Shown here piece after piece: positions 19,622-25,018 of a stretch of DNA of 25,018 bases. This DNA comes from Zygnema cylindricum (Eukaryota; Streptophyta; Zygnematophyceae; Zygnematales; Zygnemataceae). The notes under the pieces are model-generated. The model searched no databases, was not told where the DNA came from, and worked only from the letters and a program-made list of their open reading frames with translations. Position numbers and translations under genes: made by a program. Within the stretch, counting starts at the first letter, position 1. Each line of letters begins with the position of its first letter. The stretch lies in assembly GCA_037447655.1 (NCBI GenBank), contig JBBHKE010001935.1:285683-310700 (forward strand), in the 5' to 3' direction.

Positions 19622-20042
19622 TGAGTACTGCAAAATGCACGGTCTTACTCAATCGTACATCGTTTGTTGGGCGAAGAGGAAACGGAGGGACGGGGAGAGC
19701 AAAAGCGAGGCAAACTAGGAGGGAGCGAGAGAAAGACGTAGTGATTCCCTTTGTTAGGTTTGTTGTGCAACAAGTATTGTCAAAGAGGGTTGGTAATTTC
19801 ATGAGCATGTCGCTTGTAAAGATGTTGTGTACATTCAGGTCTAAAATGCATGGGTGTGTCAACCGAGGTCATCGTTGCGACGCTGTTCCGGTTAGTGTTA
19901 TTACGTTTTTGTAAGTATTTTAGCGTTTGTGAGAAAATGAGAAGAATCATATTTGTCATTCATAACCGCCAAATTAATAATAAGAGAAGTGTCTACGGTG
20001 AAAATTGTGATATGTGGCGAAAAACATAAAAACACAAATAAC
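19622..20042. other. Unrecognised spacer
   Basis: No gene, LTR or repeat that I recognise. A long minus-strand open frame crosses from here into E2, but it shows no known domain and is probably chance. This may be the oldest host sequence in the window, or an unidentified element. Confidence 0.4.
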
Positions 20043-20140
20043 TAATGTCGTATATCGATAGCTTTTTAACGATAACGTACTGAAAGTACGTACGTACCCC
20101 GGTATTACGTACAGGAAGTAAGGTACCTTGGTGTTTCAAA

Positions 20141-20184
20141 CCTCCAACCCCCCCTCTCCCCCCTCCCCAAGTGAGCCCCTCCCA
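20141..20184 (-). other. G-rich tract with G-quadruplex potential (minus strand)
   Basis: The minus strand has runs GGGAGGGG, GGGG, GGGGGG and GGGGGGG separated by 1-7 bases, enough for a canonical four-run quadruplex. It stands out in AT-rich surroundings and lies in the small hAT-like element. Confidence 0.6.
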
Positions 20185-20223
20185 CGTCGAGGGATGTATC
20201 AATTATCAATGGTTATTCGTCTT

Positions 20224-20243
20224 CGTGCCGATCCATCGGCACG
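20224..20243. repeat. Perfect 9 bp hairpin
   Basis: CGTGCCGAT CC ATCGGCACG, a perfect inverted repeat with a two-base loop, inside the small hAT-like element. Confidence 0.8.
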
Positions 20244-20365
20244 TATCGAGGGTAATTGTCGATAACTATATATCGAAATTTGTCGGTCCCCTAACCGATA
20301 ACGACCATCTATAAATCAATAATTGGAATTATTGACGATAAGATATTCACCGATACACAACACTG

Positions 20366-20440
20366 CTACTAACGATACACCTTGTAGTTTCTTCGCAAAT
20401 AAAGAAGAGATTTTTGACTTTTAAAAAGAATATTGAACAA
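20366..20440. other. Short unassigned spacer
   Basis: AT-rich sequence between the small hAT-like element and the proposed start of LTR F. It holds one half of the decayed octamer duplication and nothing else that I can name. Confidence 0.4.
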
Positions 20441-21377
20441 TGTTGTAATTTATAAATCTTTATTTCAATAGATAGGGTTGAAATAACTTAGAATATTTTC
20501 TCAGTAGTTTGCTGTAATACTTACCTTAATTAGTGTTACAGTAGCAAAAGTACAATAGAGTAATTTGTACTTTTACAGGGACACGCGTCGGCAAGAGATC
20601 GTATGCACGTTTTACGGAGTGGGGCCGATAGTCAACCACACGCGTCATGCAGTAGACGATTGGATTCATAAGATCTGACGAAGGGGATCTGAACCGAGTA
20701 TTCCGGAAATATATGGTACGGTTCGACGATACCATCGTCGATTGAATTTATTCCAATGGACGGGATTCACCCGGGACCAGAAGCGTGATTCACGTGGGAC
20801 CACAAGTGACAAAGCACTCAGGTGCTTCGTACTACACGACCACAATCGGCTGGACTTTAGCGACTACCGCTGACTAAGCATCTTGAACGTTTTGTGTGCG
20901 GTTCGATATCTGAAATTATCTTTATAAACATTGATTGATAATAATAATTCTACAGAGACAAAAGTGTTGTTTTTCAAAAGTTGGTTTCGTGAGTACTCGA
21001 CATTTTGTGCGCACGCAACGTTTCGCGTGCGTAATATATTATAGAAAGTAATGTGGTGGTTCGAATGGATATGCGAATTGGGGGAGTAAATGTACGAGTA
21101 AAACTAAAGGGACGTGAGGTAGTAATTGAGTGGCGCGAATGCGTTAAGAAATGGACGGCAAACTGTGACGCGATCCGATGTGAAATATACGAAATGTACT
21201 TCGCCGGTACGGAATATATAATTTGGACAAATGTACTTTATATGCGACAAGCGACATTTATTAGTTATAACAAATGATGTGTACTTTATTTGCCGCATAT
21301 ATTGCAAAGGATGCAGTTTGCGGTACGGAAATGATTTCGGTTGTACGATTATTATTTTAACGAGTGGACGTGAATGA

Positions 21378-21385
21378 CTGAATTC
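21378..21385. repeat. Target-site duplication, left copy
   Basis: CTGAATTC is identical to the octamer at 22581-22588 on the other side of the hAT element. Confidence 0.9.
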
Positions 21386-21479
21386 TAGTGTTGTGTATCG
21401 GTAAGGATTTGTCGATAACCGATATGGACCTTTTTTCGGGTACCCGATAATCGATATATTGGTACGATATATCGTTATC

Positions 21480-21534
21480 GGTGTTATCGCCGATAAATAC
21501 CCGATATTCATTGGTATTTATCAGCGATAACACC
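21480..21534. repeat. 22 bp hairpin in hAT element
   Basis: The arm at 21480-21501 (GGTGTTATCGCCGATAAATA…) and the arm at 21513-21534 pair at 21 of 22 positions across an 11-base loop. Outer CGATATATCG motifs extend the symmetry imperfectly. Confidence 0.85.
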
Positions 21535-21939
21535 AATATCGATAACTATCGGCGATATATCTATGGAGCGTACATATAAATGTACGGCCAATTCACTCAA
21601 CTGTACGTCATATTCCCCAGACGCGACACTGACCCCTTTCCGCCCGATTTCCGTTTTTTTAAATCGCGATATTTCCTTGATTATTTATTATTTAAGGGGG
21701 TTTTACTTAGGTTCCACGCTCCCATACCCTTCCTCAATGTCCTTTTGACTATTAGTTATGCCCATAGATGTCCAAATCCTACGGATTTGGACTTTCTGTT
21801 AAAATTACGTAATATTCGTCGATTTCATAATTTTCGTAAAATTGGTATAGATTTTTTTGTACGGACATGTACGAAAATGTACGAAAAGCGAAATACTAGA
21901 AAATCCTTAAAAAATCTTAAAAATTACGAACAATTAACA

Positions 21940-22360
21940 TAAATGTACGAAATTATACGGAAAGTGTACCCTTAAAACCTAATAATACGGCAAATCTTTG
22001 TCAACCGTACTAAAATATATAGGAACGTACGACAATGTACCCTATCAACCTTAAAATCCCCCCTTATAATAACCTTAAGTGTCAAATATGTACAAACATT
22101 ACACATAAATATACGAAAAATGTAGCGCAGCTGTACAAAAATATACGAAATTGTACGGCAATGTATCCTCCAAACCCTAAAATTAATATCCCTAACAAGT
22201 ACGGAAAATACGGCCACTGTACGTACATGTATGAAAAGTGTGCGGCAGTTATATTGAATATACAGATTTTAAGGAAATGTACTCTAAAACCCTAAAAATC
22301 ATTTATATAGCCCTAGAAAGTACAGACATATACGGACACTGTATATAACTGTACGAAAAA
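21940..22360. repeat. Degenerate ~120 bp tandem repeat in hAT interior
   Basis: The landmark TGTAYCCTNNAAACCYTAA recurs near 21966, 22037, 22163 and 22280, each preceded by TGTACGAAAAT or TACGGNAA motifs. Spacing is uneven (about 71, 126 and 117 bp), so units have gained or lost segments. Confidence 0.6.
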
Positions 22361-22580
22361 TGTACGGGTGCAATAAGAGGTATTTTAATATACAAAGTCA
22401 ATAATATAATACAGTATTTTATAAAGTACTATTGTATACATACTATATATTTTTTAAATTATTGCCGATATGGAATTTGTTGGTCTCAGACCGATATATC
22501 GGAACCACTGACCTTTCGATAACCGATAACTATCGGTATCAGTGTTATCGCGATAAGTTTTTTACCGATCCACAACACTA

Positions 22581-22588
22581 CTGAATTC
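22581..22588. repeat. Target-site duplication, right copy
   Basis: CTGAATTC, a perfect match to 21378-21385. Confidence 0.9.
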
Positions 22589-23448
22589 GCTTCGCGACCT
22601 CGTGGGATATTTGATGACTCGCGTGGATTTCGTTTGGATTTATGTGACCACGTGGCGCGACATCGAGGGCGTCGAATAAGATCGACAGACGGTGGATATA
22701 GGCCGCCGTTATTTTTCAATGAGTGGGGACGCGAAATCGCGTCAATCACACGATGCTTATTTTGGACGTCCCGGATTGGTTGACGAAATTCGAGGAGTTT
22801 CGTTGAGTGACTCAGCATGACTAATCATACGATTTTGTGAGATTGAGTGTACTTTGTAAATATTTACAACAATGGTTTGTCTTTATGTGTGTTAGTTATT
22901 AGTGTAGATATCCTCATTCTGACATACCTCGAAGTATTCGGGTATACTAACACTAATAGAGTAAACTCGTAGATTGCGTACGGCTGGTATGCCTCCGTAC
23001 ACCCAGTAATGAACCCTAGTGTATATTTGTAGGACTTAGTCATTTTTAAACTTAGGAACTTTCTAGACCAAAAATTGTTGATGATCATTTTTGGTAATTT
23101 TGTTTGAGTATTACTCTCAAATCTGTTGGCAAAATTATCTAAATTTCTGTATGTGTGTTCCTCTTTATATTTTTAATATTTTCACAGATTTGCAGGCCTA
23201 TTGTGTGCGTGGTCTGTGTTTTACTTCATTCGGTTTTATCAAAGTTTTGTCAAACTGTTTTTCTGCAACTTTGACTAGATGATGTGAATTTAATTATTAT
23301 TTATGTGTGAAACTTTGTAGAGTTATTCAATAGCCTAGAATATATATGTGGTTGTAGTTTCAGTTGGTTTTGTTATTTATGTATAATTCTGTGTTGATTC
23401 AAAGTAGGCTGTTTTTGGGTAGTCTGTGGTGCTTTTGAGGGTAAATCC

Positions 23449-24427
23449 ATGGCTGTAAATCGCTATGGACAACAAGTTATGGGCCCACGCCGCCGGCTAC
23501 CCATACTGAATGAATCAATATAACCTATATTTGATGGATCTGAATATTATTGTTGAAAGAGTATTATGGAGGGCAACTTCGAGTTGAGGGAGCTAATGGA
23601 TGTGGTGGATGGGACATGTGCTGAATCATCAGTTGGATGGGAGGAGAAAAACTTTGAGTGTTTGCGGATTATCAAGGTATCCTTGACCAAGGAACTTCTA
23701 ATGATGTACCTTGATATGAAGATTACAGCTGAATTGTGGAAGTGGTTAGAACGCATTTATCAAAAGACTTCTGTGTATCACTGGATGATTAGTGCTACAA
23801 AGATATTTGAGTATAAGTATGTTTGAGGTAGCATGTTGAAATATTGCCTTAGTTTGTAAAGATTGTTTGTAGAAAATGATATTGCAAGAGGAAATTTTAC
23901 AAATGTTCAAAAGGCTCTCATTTTGATGAAAGGATTACCTAAGGAATATAGGTGTGCTTTTGATAGATTAAATTAAGTTCATAAAAAGGATTGGAACTTA
24001 CCTTTAGCAATCAAATTTGTTTTAGATGAAGAGGATGATAAAGAGGCTCTAAAAGATAGGGGGAAGTTTCAAGGTGTTAGATCACAGTTCTAGAAAAAAA
24101 TGAAAAAATGGTAAATCAGAAAATTGTTTTTATTGTAATGATTTAGGACATACTTTCAGAGTATGTCCATTATATAAAAGTGCATGTGTCACAAAGAATT
24201 TCAGAAACGGATGGGATGACAATCGAGTTCGATCCCCTACACAGAGGGTTACACAAAGGGTTACACTTGTAGTCGATAAATTTGTATATTTGCCGACTGT
24301 TGTTTTTCGAAATATGGAAAATGAGGAAGGAAGAGAAGAATTTGGTGTCACTGAAAATAGAGTGGAGAAAGAGGTGATTGAGAATGACACAGTTTTTAAC
24401 AATATTTTATTGGCGACAGATTGGTGA
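23449..24427 (+). pseudogene. gag: Family F copia gag with CCHC zinc knuckle
   Basis: ATG at 23449 lies in the LTR end and gives MAVNRYGQQVMGPRRRLPIL. Two stops follow (TAA, then TGA where Trp is expected) before and within IFDGSEYYCxKSIMEGNFEL, the usual N-terminal copia Gag module. Then come WEEKNFECLRIIKVSLTKEL, AELWKWLERIYQKTS, LILMKGLPKEYRCAFDRLN and IKFVLDEEDDKEAL, with several stops. A frame change at an A-run near 24100 leads to a perfect CX2CX4HX4C knuckle, CFYCNDLGHTFRVC (24125-24166). The frame then stays open to TGA at 24425-24427. It is clearly a different family from A and B. No protease motif follows in any frame I read. Confidence 0.85.
23475..23489 (+). other. Primer-binding site of family F, half-tRNA type
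   Basis: AGTTATGGGCCCACG matches the family C site at 13 of 15 bases, with 13 consecutive matches (GTTATGGGCCCAC) to the complement of the initiator Met tRNA anticodon stem-loop. It follows the LTR end ACAACA directly and codes Gag Q-V-M-G-P across the border. Confidence 0.7.
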
Positions 24428-25018
24428 GTGATAAATATTTACAAGAGGAAGAGGTTATAGAAGTGAGAATAGTGGGAGGAAGTGAAGGTCACTTGGAAGT
24501 GGAAACTGAAATTAATTTGCATGAGGAGATTTCTCTTCTCAGAGAAGGAGAGAGAAAAAGAGAATAAGAGAGAAAAAGTGTTTAGAAAATTGGAGTAAGA
24601 GAGGAAGTTTTTTATATTGGAAAAGAAAATAAAAGTTCTTAAGTTGAGAGAATACCGAAATTCATTAAGAAAACAAAGAAAAGAAGTAGAATTCAAAAGA
24701 TCAACCGTAGAATAAAACATGTGCAAAAAGTGGTAAAAAGAAAACACCGTGAAAAGTAATTTTATAGAGGTGGTTACCTTTGATACACACTAAATTTTGA
24801 GGGATTTCCAATTTAGCATTTTGTATTTTGAAATTGGCTGAAGAGGAAAGTTTTACTTTGTGAAGACGTAGAAAGAGGCAGCAGAAGCAATGGTGTGTTT
24901 AGGAAGGACGCATTTGTGGAAGACATGGCAGCAAGCAGCTGAAGCAGTGATGACGTCAGCGGAAGCCGTGGTGGCGTTTGAACAAGAAAAATGGGAAATT
25001 TGGAGGTATAGAAAGGTA
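24428..25018 (+). other. Purine-rich, pol-less tail downstream of gag F
   Basis: From about 24428 to 24720 the plus strand is strongly A/G-rich. In broken frames it gives Lys/Arg/Glu-rich peptides such as REGEREKENKREK. No protease, integrase or RT motif is visible, although about 600 bp of sequence follows gag. Around 24793-24805 AAATTTTGAGGG could be a polypurine tract of a gag-only element. The palindrome TGACGTCA (24951-24958), a bZIP-type site, lies near the right edge. The element continues past the window, so a displaced pol cannot be excluded. Confidence 0.4.

Larger units (their letters stand above)
20043..20365. mobile_element. Short non-autonomous hAT-like element (MITE-like), decayed
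   Basis: The left end TAATGTCGTATATCGATAG matches the left end of the clear hAT element at 21386 in 14 of 19 bases, and all five changes are transitions. The right end, read inward, is CAGTGTTGTGTATCGGTGA, 17 of 19 matches. Flanking octamers CAAATAAC (20035-20042) and CTACTAAC (20366-20373) agree at 6 of 8, a decayed 8 bp target duplication. The 323 bp interior is full of CGATA/TATCG motifs, has no coding capacity, and holds a C-rich tract and a perfect hairpin. The transposase source is unknown. Confidence 0.55.
21386..22580. mobile_element. Non-autonomous hAT element, 1195 bp, with intact ends
   Basis: Terminal inverted repeats TAGTGTTGTGTATCGGTAA (left) and, read inward, TAGTGTTGTGGATCGGTAA (right) differ at one base of 19. 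A perfect 8 bp duplication CTGAATTC flanks them. Eight-base duplications with short TAGNG-type ends are typical of the hAT superfamily. The interior has no long open frame or transposase motif, many TATCGATAA-like subterminal repeats near both ends, a strong hairpin (21480-21534) and a degenerate tandem repeat rich in TGTACG (about 21940-22360). It would need a transposase from elsewhere. The insertion split family F sequence. The well-kept ends and duplication suggest it is younger than most of the window. Confidence 0.88.
20441..23474 (+). repeat. Probable 5' LTR of copia family F, split by a hAT element
   Basis: The end is well supported: GGACAACA is followed at once by a half-tRNA PBS and gag, with the gag ATG at 23449, 26 nt inside. 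The start is a proposal: TGTTGTAATTT at 20441 would give TGTTGT...ACAACA inverted ends. Without the hAT insertion and its duplicated octamer the LTR would be about 1.8 kb, long but possible. A TATA-like TTTATATTTTT lies at 23164-23174, about 300 bp before the LTR end, similar in placing to LTR A. No second copy is present to confirm the left edge. Confidence 0.4.

Noticed and set aside
19479-19862. Minus-strand 127-codon open frame crossing from unknown sequence into E2
   Set aside because: No domain is recognisable, it uses an off-frame reading of the integrase piece, and it crosses a rearrangement border. Not supported as a gene.
20035-20042. Treating the region around 20043 as certain hAT borders
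   Set aside because: The octamers match at only 6 of 8, so it is listed with moderate confidence and not claimed as a proven insertion.
24419-24445. TDW, stop, VIN after gag F as a decayed protease start (W-x-I-D-S-G)
   Set aside because: Only the first residues resemble it; no SGA/T or downstream protease motif follows in any frame.

Overview
This 25 kb window is eukaryotic and contains only repeats. It is a stack of decayed LTR retrotransposons of the Ty1/copia order (gag-PR-IN-RT-RNase H gene order) plus two non-autonomous hAT-type DNA transposons. I see no host gene, tRNA or rRNA gene, CRISPR array or bacterial-style operon. The best clue to the host is the primer-binding site (PBS) beside several LTRs. 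It is the reverse complement of the anticodon stem-loop of the initiator Met tRNA, and the best copy matches the land-plant version of that tRNA over 15 of 15 bases (tRNA recalled, not searched). I therefore favour a land plant; the species cannot be told.

Layout, left to right. 1-788: minus-strand gag fragment of the commonest family here (family B). 789-4205: family A, minus strand, with its 3' LTR (789-1638) and a broken pol; it sits inside the B-type gag. 4206-9437: a B-family element, minus strand, with 3' LTR (4206-5273), pol and gag, inserted in A's protease codons. 9438-11210: a plus-strand B-family 5' end (LTR, PBS, gag) inserted in that gag. At 11210 the sequence flips to element C (11211-15818, minus strand), the best preserved copy: LTR, PBS, gag, PR, IN and RT up to the connection region. 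15819-16436 (E1) and 18837-19621 (E2) are two near-identical minus-strand copies of an internally deleted B-family derivative. They flank D (16437-18836), a plus-strand RT-RNase H-3' LTR fragment. 19622-20440 holds unrecognised sequence and a 323 bp hAT-like element. 20441-25018 is a third family, F, plus strand: a probable long LTR interrupted by a 1195 bp hAT element with a perfect 8 bp target duplication, then a broken gag and a purine-rich tail without pol.

The most notable shared feature is how gag begins. In families B and F (and by inference A) the gag ATG lies inside the LTR, and the LTR ends in CA two bases into a codon. The next bases are the half-tRNA PBS, which is itself translated as part of Gag (Gln-Val-Met-Gly-Pro). 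The LTRs of family B also carry an antisense tRNA-like/SINE-like segment. Every gag and pol here is broken by stops, frameshifts, deletions or inversions, so none looks able to move itself.
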